From: Limnobaculum allomyrinae | Lineage (GTDB): Bacteria > Pseudomonadota > Gammaproteobacteria > Enterobacterales > Enterobacteriaceae | NCBI RefSeq assembly: GCF_016649425.1 | Contig: NZ_JADRCR010000002.1 | Coordinates: forward strand, 196,575 to 260,574 | Direction: 5' to 3' | DNA length: 64,000 nucleotides | Shown here: positions 55,393 to 63,896 of the stretch, piece after piece | Layout of the letters: every line of letters starts with the position of its first letter | Numbering within the stretch: the first letter of the stretch is position 1 | The notes under the pieces: generated by a model | Told to the model about the DNA's origin: nothing | Databases searched by the model: none | Seen by the model: the letters and a program-made list of their open reading frames with translations, nothing else | Program-made: the position numbers and the translations under genes

Positions 55393-55398
55393 AAACAT

Positions 55399-55735
55399 CT
55401 CCTTTGTATGCCATAAGTGTTAAAAAACCTGTTCAGAAAGACATACTCATCTTTAATATATATGATTCGATAAAAACTATGCCCATGGTGACGCAATACT
55501 ATCGCAGTTTCTATTTTTTTCACACAGTGCTTCCCTTAACATTGCGAGACATCAGCAAGGGATATTGTCTGGATAGTGTACTTATATAGCCGTAAAAGCA
55601 GTGGTATGTCAGATGATTGAGATAAAGGAATAAATTCCATCACCTAGCAAATGTACCGAGAGTGTTTTTTTGTAGGGCAGTAATATAACTAGTAGTTGTA
55701 ATTTTAATAGTGGATGGCATATAAAAAATATGAGA
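55399..55735. other. Intergenic, no gene seen
   Basis: A 337-base AT-rich gap between two leftward genes, holding the promoter of gajAB. The rightward frame at 55404 has no support. Confidence 0.5.
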
Positions 55736-57301
55736 TTAAATTCCCAATTCTAATATAAGAGAACCTTTTCTTATTAAGTGGTCTTTTCGAACGGAAATAA
55801 TATTTATGATGTAAAATGGATATAATGCATCTTGAATTATACTACCTTCATTAATGAGTGGATCAAAAGTAGTAGAGGTATTTAGATCTTTAAACTCTTT
55901 CAATAGATATCGATATTGTTCTGATAAATCATATTTTCCTACGAGTTCAATAAATAAATCACAGTAATATATCTTTTTGCTAACAGGATAAGCATCCACT
56001 ATTTCGGCTAGATCGCTTAGCACCATTATATCCCATGCTCGGAATGGCCAGAGCATGGGATACTCTCTTTTCATTTTTAGGATATCTGGGAGTGAAGGAC
56101 TCATTTTATTTTGGCTAGGTATAAATAGCTCTTTTTTAATCATCCATTTTTTCCATTTTTGATAGTCCCGGTCAAAGTAAAACTGACGATTATTTAAGTA
56201 TTCAGATGATAGTTTGGCTATCTCATTTTTTAGATATATTAACTTTTCTTTTTTATGATAAATATGTTTGCAATCAGATATGAATTGTAGCTTTATTTGA
56301 TTAAATTTTACAGTTATTGATGGATGCTTAACCCAAGTCCAAGTCGGTGCATTTGATTCATTTGATTCATTTGAATAATGGCGACAAACTATACTTCTGT
56401 CATCCTTATAGCTCAGGGCAGGTATATCTTCGGTAAAAGAATAGATAATCGATATTACGCGATTGCCACTATATCCTTCGATTACTGCATAATCACTTGA
56501 TTCATAACAGAGTAAAACCTTGTCACAGATTACATTTCTTTTAGGATAGACCAACCGAGTTTCTTTGTAAGATTGCCCTGTATAATCATACTCCATCTCT
56601 TTATGTATACTGGGTAAGTGAATTCTTTTGCTAGATATGGCCTTCCTAAGTGATGATAAAGCACTGTTTTTCCTTTTTGCCTTTTTTTTCTTTTTCTTTT
56701 TTTCAACTATCTCAAAATACTCAAGTTTCTTAATTTCAAGGTCTGAATGATAGATCCATTTGTACTTGACGAGATTATCTTTTATCAGAGAAATCCATTT
56801 AGCTATGCTGTTGCCTTCAGCAAGAGGAAAGTAGTATTCAATTGAATCAATCTGTTGGTCAATATAATACCGTTCTTTTTCCTCGTCACATTTGTGAGTA
56901 ACGCAGACTTCAATAGCTACATTGCCAGTATCTGTCGCAAGATATATGTCTGCCAGATAAGGCCCGATCCTGTATTCGAGAGTTGACTCTTTAACTTCAG
57001 TTGTTAAGTCAGGAACGGTAATGTCTGTTTCATCGATGGTTATCTCATTTTTTGGAAGAGTAATCTCAGATAGAGAAGAGAAATGTAGTTGCATTGCTAT
57101 ATGTAACTGCGTCATCTGACAGTCACGGCTTTCTTCCTTTGTAGTATGAGAGAAGTGGTGTTGGACGATCTTTCCATTGTTCTTGGCAATCAGAGCATCA
57201 CCACAATTCTTACAAACACAATTACAGCGCTTTCCGTTTGGCACTGAATCTACGTGAACTATCGTATTTGAGTCATTGTGAAGAGCATATTCAAAAAGCA
57301 T
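55736..57301 (-). CDS. CoiA-like nuclease-family protein
   Basis: A 521-residue protein resembling competence protein CoiA. The N-terminal part has a zinc-type motif CVCKNCG (C30, C33) and KIVQHHFSHTT (H48-H52), followed by a PD-(D/E)xK-like core: YLADIYLATDTGNVAIEVCV (about 117-136), where D and E-x-C/V would be the catalytic positions. A lysine tract (seven Lys, about 206-212) precedes a C-terminal half of about 300 residues without a known domain. CoiA in Gram-positives aids DNA uptake; relatives in gammaproteobacterial islands are of unknown function and may be nucleases acting on invading DNA. It is monocistronic. Confidence 0.68.
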   Translation of the reverse strand: MLFEYALHNDSNTIVHVDSVPNGKRCNCVCKNCGDALIAKNNGKIVQHHFSHTTKEESRDCQMTQLHIAMQLHFSSLSEITLPKNEITIDETDITVPDLTTEVKESTLEYRIGPYLADIYLATDTGNVAIEVCVTHKCDEEKERYYIDQQIDSIEYYFPLAEGNSIAKWISLIKDNLVKYKWIYHSDLEIKKLEYFEIVEKKKKKKKAKRKNSALSSLRKAISSKRIHLPSIHKEMEYDYTGQSYKETRLVYPKRNVICDKVLLCYESSDYAVIEGYSGNRVISIIYSFTEDIPALSYKDDRSIVCRHYSNESNESNAPTWTWVKHPSITVKFNQIKLQFISDCKHIYHKKEKLIYLKNEIAKLSSEYLNNRQFYFDRDYQKWKKWMIKKELFIPSQNKMSPSLPDILKMKREYPMLWPFRAWDIMVLSDLAEIVDAYPVSKKIYYCDLFIELVGKYDLSEQYRYLLKEFKDLNTSTTFDPLINEGSIIQDALYPFYIINIISVRKDHLIRKGSLILELGI

Positions 57302-57612
57302 TCGTACAATCCGTTTCCTTGCTTATCTATCCAGATCACCCAGCAAGCTTTAGTTGGCTAAGCTTGCATCATTATCTTTCTTTCATCAAGGTAGATAGCA
57401 TGGTTACATGAACGGTACACATGATGGGTATCGGTATTAGCTATAATACAGAGTTTGTTGAAGGAAAAAGGGTTTCTGACCATAAAGTTGAGTTAGACAA
57501 AAAACACCTACAATCGAGATAAAATATATTTCTAGCTATTAAAAATGAAACTACCTACAAGGTTTTCTAGGGGATTGAATTTGGCTCTAACTATCAACTC
57601 AATAACATTAGC
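57302..57612. other. Intergenic, no gene seen
   Basis: A 311-base AT-rich gap between two leftward genes, with no supported frame, repeat or RNA. It carries the promoter of the CoiA-like gene. Confidence 0.5.
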
Positions 57613-57891
57613 TCACTGCCTGACAATAGCTTCGAGACGACTCGGCAGTCCATCAACAAGTACTATCTGATAGTGAGTCTGGCCTATATAGGTAAAGCAG
57701 GCTAGTTCTTCTAATAAATCGTACCGTGCAATACGGTAAGTTAGTGCATCATTAGGATGACAAATTCGAGCATGCTTTAATAAATAACCTAACGCAGCTT
57801 CTTGAGTCAGCATCAACGCTAATGGATTCGTCGACGTTAGGCCTTCGTTGTTGTTACGAATAATTGGAACATGAATACTGAACGCTATCAT
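57613..57891 (-). CDS. Hypothetical island protein, 92 residues
   Basis: A small protein beginning MIAFSIHVPIIRNNNEGLTS, with an AAGG site upstream of the ATG at 57891. No signal peptide or known domain. A conserved look (LMLTQEAALGYLLKHARICH; TYIGQTHYQIVLVDGLPSRL) suggests a real gene of the kind common in P4-type islands. Its upstream region carries the same near-palindromic motif as the GTPase gene at 60610-61497, so the two are probably coregulated. Confidence 0.6.
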   Translation of the reverse strand: MIAFSIHVPIIRNNNEGLTSTNPLALMLTQEAALGYLLKHARICHPNDALTYRIARYDLLEELACFTYIGQTHYQIVLVDGLPSRLEAIVRQ

Positions 57892-57951
57892 TTTTAACCT
57901 TAATCCAATCAAGAATATAATATGTTTTAATCTATCAGATATCACCTCCTC

Positions 57952-57972
57952 GATTGATCGTTTGTACCGATC
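57952..57972. promoter_or_regulatory. Shared island operator motif, copy 1
   Basis: ATTGATCGTTTGTACCGATC (with one more matching base to the left) is identical to 61556-61576. GATCG and CGATC are inverted arms around a seven-base centre. Both copies lie about 60-80 bases upstream of a leftward start codon. A second half-site (ATTGATCG at 57985) follows. Confidence 0.65.
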
Positions 57973-58265
57973 ACAATGTAGGATATTGATCGCTGATGAC
58001 GATGGCTGACATAAAAGATAATTTAATGAGGTTAATTAAAGATAATATTCTGATTTAAGACAATGATTAGATTTAAATTGTCGTTTATAAACCAATAGTT
58101 TCATACCTGTCATTTCTACCAGCTAGACACCTATTTATTATTCTGGTGCTATACGTAAAAGTTCCGTCTCAATTTTCTTAACTTTATCAAAATCGAAAGC
58201 AAGCTAATTGATGCTAGAGCAATGTGGCCAGTTTAATAATAATGAACTCTTAAGGCTCTACTGTT
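57973..58265. other. Intergenic region between divergent genes
   Basis: About 290 bases, containing the half-site at 57985 and the promoter for the two-gene carbamoyltransferase operon. No gene is seen. Confidence 0.5.
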
Positions 58266-58514
58266 ATGAATAACTTCGGTAGTGTGTATTACACGGCTAG
58301 TAATGTTAATAATCAGGCAAAGCGTACAAAATTTACTACGAAAGACATATATAACTCATACCAAAAAGCGGTTGGTGAATTATCCCATCGCCTGGATGAC
58401 TGCCAAACGTCACTAAAAAAACAATTTTTAGAGGCTATTAAAGGGGCTGTCGACGTTATTGGCAGCTACATTGCTAATGTAAAATTACAAAGTATGGAGA
58501 TTGTCGCTAAGTGA
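58266..58514 (+). CDS. Small helical protein coupled to a carbamoyltransferase
   Basis: An 82-residue protein, mostly helical by composition, with one cysteine (Cys49) and no signal peptide. The N-terminal 15 residues are rich in Asn, Ser and Tyr; the rest forms two likely helices (about 25-50 and 52-80). Its TGA overlaps the GTG start of the next gene (GTGA at 58511-58514), so the two are translated together. It could be a substrate, chaperone or regulatory subunit of the carbamoyltransferase. I recognise no family. Confidence 0.6.
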   Translation: MNNFGSVYYTASNVNNQAKRTKFTTKDIYNSYQKAVGELSHRLDDCQTSLKKQFLEAIKGAVDVIGSYIANVKLQSMEIVAK

Positions 58515-60166
58515 AAATTCTCTCTTATAACCCAGGCCACGATGGTGCTGTAGCATTCCTTGAAGATGGTCGCTTAATAATGTCTATTGAAGCAGAAAAA
58601 GATTCAAATAATCGATATTCTCCAGTTGGCATTTCAGATGTATTAGATTCTTTTGGTGAACTTGACGATATACCTGATGTTATTTGTGCTGGGGGGTGGT
58701 GGCCTAGAGATCATCATGAATATTTATACGGCTCAAAAATTAACGTTGGATACCGCGGTATATCAAGTACCGATATTATCATAAGTCAAAGGCAGTTTTT
58801 ACAAAAACAGGTTAAATATTTTTCATCTTCACATGAACGTGCGCACATACTTTGCGCGTTCGGGATGTCAGAGTTTCCAAAAGGCACTCCATGTTATGCG
58901 TTAGTGTGGGAGGGGGCAATTGGTGCGTTCTACGAAATAGATTCGGATCTGAATATCACACTTATTGCTGATGTTTTGAATCAACCAGGGAATCGTTATG
59001 GATTACTTTACGGCTTAGCGGATCCAACGTTTCCTAAGAACGGTGCTTATCCGCGATTCTCAGATGCGGGGAAGCTTATGGCCTTAGCGTCGTTTTCGAA
59101 TCGGAGTATTCCTCATTCAGAAGAAAAGAAACTCCTTAGTTTTCTATTGAATGGCCCGTTCAGACCATTGAGTGAGTATGAGAATATTGGACAAGCCCCA
59201 CATTTTAATGTTGGATTAGAAGATAAAGAGTTTCGCAATTTCACAGGAATTTATAGTAACTCAATCTTCGATATTTTTTATCAGTTCGCAAAGAAAAACT
59301 TAAATAAAAAGCAACCTCTTATTATTGCAGGAGGGTGCGGCTTGAACTGCGACTGGAATAGCAAGTGGAAAGAAACAAACCTTTTTACGGAAGTTTTCGT
59401 GCCTCCGGTTGCTAACGATTCCGGAGTCGCTATAGGTACAGCTATTGATGCTCAATTCCATTTTACAGGTAATCCCAAGATTGCATGGGATGTTTACAGT
59501 GGCCTTAATTTTAGAATGGATAAGACATACAACTCCGAGAAATATGATATCTACAGTATCGACAACGATCAGGTTGCCGATATGCTGGCCAACGATCTCA
59601 TCCTCGGATGGGTGAGTGGTAGATACGAAATTGGGCCACGTGCACTTGGTAACAGGTCTATCCTTGCAGCTCCGTTCCGAGAGAGTACCAGAGTTCGTTT
59701 GAACGAAATCAAGCAACGTGAACAATTCCGCCCAATTGCTCCAGTTTGTCTTTTGGAAGATGCTGAAAAGTGGTTCGGATGTAATCACGAGAGTCCATAT
59801 ATGCTCTTTACGCACCGAGCGAAAACAGAAGCCCTTGCGGCAGTCACACATGTTAATGGTACTGCACGTATCCAGACAGTTACATCTGCAACAAACAAAA
59901 GTCTTCATGATCTACTTACTGCATTCAAAACTCGTACCGGTTACGGTGTCTTATGCAATACCTCTCTCAATTTTAATGGTAAAGGCTTCATCAACAACAT
60001 CACCGATCTTGGTACATACGTAGAGGAGCATGGTCTGGATGGCTTTGTGGTCGGAGGTCAAGTACATCTTTTAATTGATTCTCCACGTTATCAGGCATAT
60101 ACGAGGATCTTCTCCCTTGCATCCAACACTATAGAATCATTCGACACCAGCTCAATTAGTCGTTGA
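58511..60166 (+). CDS. O-carbamoyltransferase, NodU/TobZ family
   Basis: Transfers a carbamoyl group from carbamoyl phosphate (via carbamoyl-AMP) to a hydroxyl, as in antibiotic or nodulation-factor tailoring. The 551-residue protein has the usual two domains. The N-terminal ASKHA/Kae1-like part shows YNPGHDGAVAF, and SSSHERAHILCAF carries the metal-binding histidines. The C-terminal YrdC-like part has SGRYEIGPRALGNRSILA (about 369-386) and REQFRPIAPV. The start is GTG, overlapping the small upstream gene. Its 3' end overlaps the convergent gene at 60091 by 76 bases. The acceptor is unknown: no polyketide or sugar pathway is adjacent, though a biosynthetic-looking cluster lies 18 kb away in the same island. 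Confidence 0.88.
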   Translation: MKILSYNPGHDGAVAFLEDGRLIMSIEAEKDSNNRYSPVGISDVLDSFGELDDIPDVICAGGWWPRDHHEYLYGSKINVGYRGISSTDIIISQRQFLQKQVKYFSSSHERAHILCAFGMSEFPKGTPCYALVWEGAIGAFYEIDSDLNITLIADVLNQPGNRYGLLYGLADPTFPKNGAYPRFSDAGKLMALASFSNRSIPHSEEKKLLSFLLNGPFRPLSEYENIGQAPHFNVGLEDKEFRNFTGIYSNSIFDIFYQFAKKNLNKKQPLIIAGGCGLNCDWNSKWKETNLFTEVFVPPVANDSGVAIGTAIDAQFHFTGNPKIAWDVYSGLNFRMDKTYNSEKYDIYSIDNDQVADMLANDLILGWVSGRYEIGPRALGNRSILAAPFRESTRVRLNEIKQREQFRPIAPVCLLEDAEKWFGCNHESPYMLFTHRAKTEALAAVTHVNGTARIQTVTSATNKSLHDLLTAFKTRTGYGVLCNTSLNFNGKGFINNITDLGTYVEEHGLDGFVVGGQVHLLIDSPRYQAYTRIFSLASNTIESFDTSSISR

Positions 60167-60549
60167 GCGGTAATACTACTATGTGGCCATTCATTGTATG
60201 CTTTATATTCGACACCGGTATCATCGATACAACCAATATTAAGCTGTTGTTGCTTATATAAATCGTTATACCAAATCGATGAAATACAGGTCATCGCTTT
60301 AGGTTGAGGTTTTTCAGTCAGGCCTTTCTGGCCTAAATATAGAGATAAACCTAATTTTGATTGCGGATAAGTTGCATAACCACCTTGTTGACGTAACTGA
60401 TTAAGTTTTTGGGAAAAATCGTTAGTAAGATAGTAAGTATATCTCTGTGGTTGAAGTTCTCCGCTTATATGTAATGCATAGCTATTGCTGGCAATTAATA
60501 ATAACCCGGTAATGCAAATTACATTAGAAATGATTTTATTTAATAACAT
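60091..60549 (-). CDS. Exported protein of unknown function
   Basis: A 152-residue product with a signal peptide (NVICITGLLLIASNSYA, cut near residue 25), so periplasmic or secreted. Two cysteines in the mature part (TCISS and IGCIDD) may form a disulfide. AAGGAA precedes the ATG. Its last 25 codons overlap the end of the carbamoyltransferase gene on the other strand. No family is recognised. Confidence 0.6.
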   Translation of the reverse strand: MLLNKIISNVICITGLLLIASNSYALHISGELQPQRYTYYLTNDFSQKLNQLRQQGGYATYPQSKLGLSLYLGQKGLTEKPQPKAMTCISSIWYNDLYKQQQLNIGCIDDTGVEYKAYNEWPHSSITAQRLIELVSNDSIVLDAREKILVYA

Positions 60550-60609
60550 GACTGTTCCTTTTCTCTAAATAATTGAATGATGAGTGAGTACCTAATATCC
60601 GGTCAGCTA

Positions 60610-61497
60610 TTAACCAAAAAAGAATCCCCACACCTTCTTAGCTGCGGATACAACAACACCTTTAGTCGCTTTCAATACCGTTTTTACAGGGGAAGGTAGA
60701 GGTACAACGTCTAACAAGTTATCAATGAAATCACTGACTCCTTCGCCGAAAGCCTCTATTGATTCTTCGACTGCCTGATCGGTTCTGTTTTTGGGATCGA
60801 CCTGGGCGATAACATTGCTTTTGGCGTGCTTTGGGAGACATCGAATGATTTCCTCAACCAACAGATCAATGTTGTATTTATCGTTTGCGGATACGGCAAC
60901 AATCTGATTTCTTGGGTAGTGGAAGCACTTTTCAACGTAGGTTTGTTTTTCTTTGATATGTTGAAGCTGTAATGGGGAGGGACGGTTGTTCACGGTATCC
61001 CACTCTCGATAGGGCTCAATTTTGTCGATCTGATTTAAGACAAAAACAATTTTGTCATCTCCCTGCAAGCTGGCTTTAATCACATGGTGATAAAAATATT
61101 CATCGGATGCGAAAGCACGGTCATCCCCCTTTAATACCCAAAGTACAATATCTAAATCGGGTAATAGTGAGCGGTACAATTTCTTATACTCTTCATCGCG
61201 TTCCTTACTTTCACCGACGCCCGGAATATCTATCAAAATGAGAGACCGTTTGCCAAAGGTTAGCTTCATTCGCTTGACCTCTCGGGTACAGGCTCCTACA
61301 TCGCTGACATCACAAATGTTGCTGCGAAATATGGCATTACATAAACTCGATTTTCCTGCTCCCGTTTTTCCCATTACACCAATGACCGGCTCGTAGTTAA
61401 TGGTGTGCTTTAATTTATCTACGATTTTGTCACTGAGTGACTTAGGCAAAATATCTAAGTAAGACCTAACAATTTCAATGCCAGATTTATCATCCAT
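60610..61497 (-). CDS. YfjP/YeeP-type GTPase
   Basis: A 295-residue GTPase of the kind found in CP4-like prophages of E. coli (YfjP, YkfA, YeeP). G1 is GKTGAGKSS (43-51), G3 is IDIPGVGE, G4 is NQIDK (about 158-162). The C-terminus is Gly/Val/Ala-rich with a hydrophobic amphipathic end (KGVVVSAAKKVWGFFFG) that may touch membranes. AAAGGAAAG lies upstream of the ATG. The function in islands is unknown. The promoter region carries a palindromic motif shared with the gene at 57613-57891. Confidence 0.85.
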   Translation of the reverse strand: MDDKSGIEIVRSYLDILPKSLSDKIVDKLKHTINYEPVIGVMGKTGAGKSSLCNAIFRSNICDVSDVGACTREVKRMKLTFGKRSLILIDIPGVGESKERDEEYKKLYRSLLPDLDIVLWVLKGDDRAFASDEYFYHHVIKASLQGDDKIVFVLNQIDKIEPYREWDTVNNRPSPLQLQHIKEKQTYVEKCFHYPRNQIVAVSANDKYNIDLLVEEIIRCLPKHAKSNVIAQVDPKNRTDQAVEESIEAFGEGVSDFIDNLLDVVPLPSPVKTVLKATKGVVVSAAKKVWGFFFG

Positions 61498-61821
61498 AAC
61501 GCTTTCCTTTTGAAGGTTTTTTTAAAGGCTTCAGTCTATCAACTCACTGATTAGGGATTGATCGTTTGTACCGATCGCATGATGGTTCATTGATCGTCAC
61601 CAGCGATCAATGAGGTTAAAAACAACTAAACGTTATTTCGCTGGGGGAATATGCTTAATATTCTTCTATATTGAATATTTATCTTGGTCGATTCAGTCCA
61701 TATTTACACAGCTAGACTGTACTAACGGTGTATGACTGCAATAGGCAGGTGGCGTTAAACGAAAGAGTGAGAGACGTGCTGAACAGAGTATTAAATATAA
61801 TAAATAACGCTTATACGTACT
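61498..61821. promoter_or_regulatory. GTPase upstream region with two palindromes
   Basis: This 324-base gap contains shared operator copy 2 at 61556-61576 and, 12 bases further, a perfect inverted repeat ATTGATCG (61589-61596) with CGATCAAT (61604-61611). The spacing to the ATG at 61497 fits an operator or activator site. Nothing else is seen up to the DUF2787 gene. Confidence 0.65.
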
Positions 61822-62271
61822 TTATGACTCCTCAACACTGATTTTGCACTGATAGGTATCATATGAATGGTAACGACAGAAGTTACGTTGCCAGAGGCTG
61901 AACAGCGGCCCGTAGGCAGCAATAGGTTCTGAAGTCATACCTAACTGGTAACCAATGCCCCGGCTAAAGTCAAAATCAATGGCATAAGTTGATTCGTGGC
62001 CAAATGGTGTAGGTATATAGGTAAATTCAGTGACGTAACAAATATGCCAGCGATTATCCTGTTTCCTTTCTAGCCTAATCTCAACAGGGCGGTAACCGCC
62101 TGATTTTGCCGTATAGTCAGCATTGCTGTAATTGAGCGTAATGCTGAAGACCTTAGGGTGACATTCAATGGCGTTGGCCAACAGATTAATGAAAGGTTTA
62201 AAAATTGGTAAATCACAGGTAATCGTTAAGTGTGGAACTCTTCTCTTTAGTCGTGTTAATTTTAATTTCAT
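61822..62271 (-). CDS. DUF2787 family protein
   Basis: A 149-residue protein matching the DUF2787 pattern: ITLNYSNADYTAKSGGYRPV with EIRLER, ICYVTEFTYIP, YAIDFDFSRGIGYQLG and a final SLWQRNFCRYHSYDTYQC. The family is frequent in integrative elements of Vibrio and enteric bacteria and has no known function. GAGAAG precedes the ATG. It lies between the GTPase and the integrase, all leftward. Confidence 0.75.
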   Translation of the reverse strand: MKLKLTRLKRRVPHLTITCDLPIFKPFINLLANAIECHPKVFSITLNYSNADYTAKSGGYRPVEIRLERKQDNRWHICYVTEFTYIPTPFGHESTYAIDFDFSRGIGYQLGMTSEPIAAYGPLFSLWQRNFCRYHSYDTYQCKISVEES

Positions 62272-62303
62272 AAATACTTCTCATTCGTATTTTTGTTCAT
62301 GGA

Positions 62304-62333
62304 TAAAAAAAGAGGCGGCACAGGCCACCTCTT
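62304..62333 (-). terminator. Integrase terminator
   Basis: On the minus strand AAGAGGTGG (62333-62325) pairs with CCGCCTCTT (62318-62310), with one mismatch, followed by a T7 tract at 62310-62304. It lies 30 bases after the integrase stop. Confidence 0.8.
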
Positions 62334-62362
62334 GGTTTAGATAAAATTTAGTGTTTAGTTAG

Positions 62363-63613
62363 TCAGGCCAATTTAGCAAATTCGAATGGGCTAGTTTCTT
62401 TTTTTCGATTCTCATCCAAATAATCTGCCCACCACTGCACCATCAATCTCCGCTCATCTAAGTGCTCAGCCTTATGAATATATGCAGCACGAACCCCGTC
62501 ACGCTCCTGATGGCTCATTTGTCGTTCAACACCATCCCTAGACCACAGCCCAGACTCAATTAATGCACTACAGGCCATGGTACGGAAGCCATGACCACAG
62601 ACTTCTGTCTTGGTGTCATAGCCCATTACGCGTAAAGCCTTATTCACCGTATTTTCACTCATTGGTTTATTAGCGTTATGATCACCAATAAAGATAAGCT
62701 CATGGTCACCGCTGATTTGGTGTATCTGTTTTAAGATCTCCATGGCCTGTCTACTTAGGGGAACAAGGTGAGTTGTTCTCATCTTAGAGCCTCTGTGTGA
62801 GTGTTTAACACCTTCCAGTTCTTCTCGTTCTCCCGGTATTGTCCAAAGCGCTCGTTCAAAATCGATTTCTGACCAACGAGCAAAGCGCAGTTCACTGGAA
62901 CGGATAAAGATGAGTAAGGTCAATTTCACTGCTAGGGTGGTTAGGTATCTTCCCTGGTAGTTATCCAGCCGGGTAAGTAGCTCTGGGATTCGTTCAAAAG
63001 GAAGGGCAGGGCGGTGGACTTTCTTGCCGGTAGCTATAGCGCCAGTTAAATCCTGCGCTGGGTTGTAGTCGATAATGCCGTTCTGTACGGCATAGCGCAT
63101 GATCGCCGTAGTACGCTGTTGTAAGCGTGCGGCGACCTCTAATCGACCAGATTGCTCGACTCGCTTTATAGGGACTAATAAATCGCAAGTTTTTAAATCT
63201 GCGATATGACGATCACCAATAGAAGGGAAAATCTCTAGCTCAAGGGTTCTAAGGATCCTTGCTCCATGAGCAGGTGACCATTTTTTATTGCTGCTATGCC
63301 AAGCTCTGGCTATTTCAGCAAAGGTATGAGCATTCGATTGTTCTATCTTGACGGCTTTTTTCTGTTCATTTGGATCGATGCCATTAGCAATTAATTTTTT
63401 TGCTTCATCACGTTTTTGCCTTGCCTCAGAAAATGATATTTCAGGGTAGACACCGAAAGCCAACGTTTTTTCTTTACCGTCAAAGTAATAACGCAGTCGC
63501 CAGTATTTTGAACCGTTTGGATGGACGAGAAGAATAAGCCCTCCGCCATCGGTAAGCTTATGGGCTTTTTCTGACGCCTTTGCTGTGCGTACTTTTACAT
63601 CGGTTAGAGCCAT
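62363..63613 (-). CDS. P4-type tyrosine integrase of the tRNA-Leu island
   Basis: A 416-residue site-specific recombinase that inserts and excises the island. An N-terminal DUF4102 arm-binding domain (LTDGGGLILLVHPNGSKYW, RLRYYFDGKEKTLAFGVYPE) precedes a core-binding region and the catalytic domain with R (FIRSSELRFARW), H-x-x-R (GHGFRTMA), H (RQMSHQE) and the nucleophile Tyr (RAAYIHKAEH). All active-site residues are present, so it may work. The gene starts 200 bases from tRNA-Leu and reads away from it, the typical P4/CP4 layout. AAGGAG lies before the ATG. Confidence 0.95.
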   Translation of the reverse strand: MALTDVKVRTAKASEKAHKLTDGGGLILLVHPNGSKYWRLRYYFDGKEKTLAFGVYPEISFSEARQKRDEAKKLIANGIDPNEQKKAVKIEQSNAHTFAEIARAWHSSNKKWSPAHGARILRTLELEIFPSIGDRHIADLKTCDLLVPIKRVEQSGRLEVAARLQQRTTAIMRYAVQNGIIDYNPAQDLTGAIATGKKVHRPALPFERIPELLTRLDNYQGRYLTTLAVKLTLLIFIRSSELRFARWSEIDFERALWTIPGEREELEGVKHSHRGSKMRTTHLVPLSRQAMEILKQIHQISGDHELIFIGDHNANKPMSENTVNKALRVMGYDTKTEVCGHGFRTMACSALIESGLWSRDGVERQMSHQERDGVRAAYIHKAEHLDERRLMVQWWADYLDENRKKETSPFEFAKLA

Positions 63614-63639
63614 AGTCCTTGCTCCTTTCTATTGTTTTT

Positions 63640-63689
63640 GCGGGTACATTATTTATCGAACCGGAATATACCCGCATTTGTACCCGCAA
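63640..63689. promoter_or_regulatory. Integrase arm-type sites/integrase promoter region
   Basis: Three copies of a GTACCCGCA-like unit occur: one inverted (GCGGGTAC at 63640-63647) and two direct within 63669-63689. The direct pair matches the left island end (31183-31204). Lying just upstream of the integrase gene, they could also let integrase repress its own gene. Confidence 0.55.
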
Positions 63690-63773
63690 ATAGAAGTTGA
63701 TGTGGGTTGAATCGAGTATACGTAAGTTGAGTGAAAAGGCACGGAAAGGCTTGCAGAACTGGGATTTCAGACA

Positions 63774-63798
63774 TAAAAAAAGACCTCAGTTGAGGTCT
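63774..63798 (-). terminator. tRNA-Leu terminator
   Basis: AGACCTC at 63781-63787 pairs with GAGGTCT at 63792-63798; read leftward it is followed by a T-run. It ends the tRNA transcript 14 bases beyond the CCA end. Confidence 0.85.
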
Positions 63799-63803
63799 AT
63801 TTA

Positions 63804-63832
63804 CATTCTAATGGTGCCTGAGGCCGGACTCG
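63804..63832. repeat. Right attachment site of the tRNA-Leu island
   Basis: These 29 bases comprise eight bases beyond the tRNA and the last 21 of tRNA-Leu. The copy at 31101-31128 differs by a single missing base. The intact tRNA lies on this side, so the integrase-proximal end is here. Confidence 0.9.
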
Positions 63833-63896
63833 AACCGGCACACCCGAAGGCGGTTGATTTTGAATCAACTGCGTCTACCGATTTCGCCACTCAGGC
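63812..63896 (-). tRNA. leuX: tRNA-Leu (anticodon CAA), leuX-type
   Basis: The 85-base gene folds as a class II tRNA. The acceptor stem is GCCTGAG with CTCAGGC, discriminator A and encoded CCA at 63814-63812. The anticodon stem-loop GTTGA-TTCAAAA-TCAAC gives anticodon CAA (reads UUG). A long variable arm (CGCCTTCGGGTG region) and the GGTTCGAGTCC T-arm are present. It closely resembles E. coli leuX, a well-known integration site for pathogenicity and P4-type islands. Confidence 0.95.

Noticed and set aside
31101-63832. Island considered as an intact prophage
   Set aside because: No capsid, terminase, tail, lysis or replication genes are visible; integrase, GTPase and DUF2787 fit a P4/CP4-type genomic island instead.
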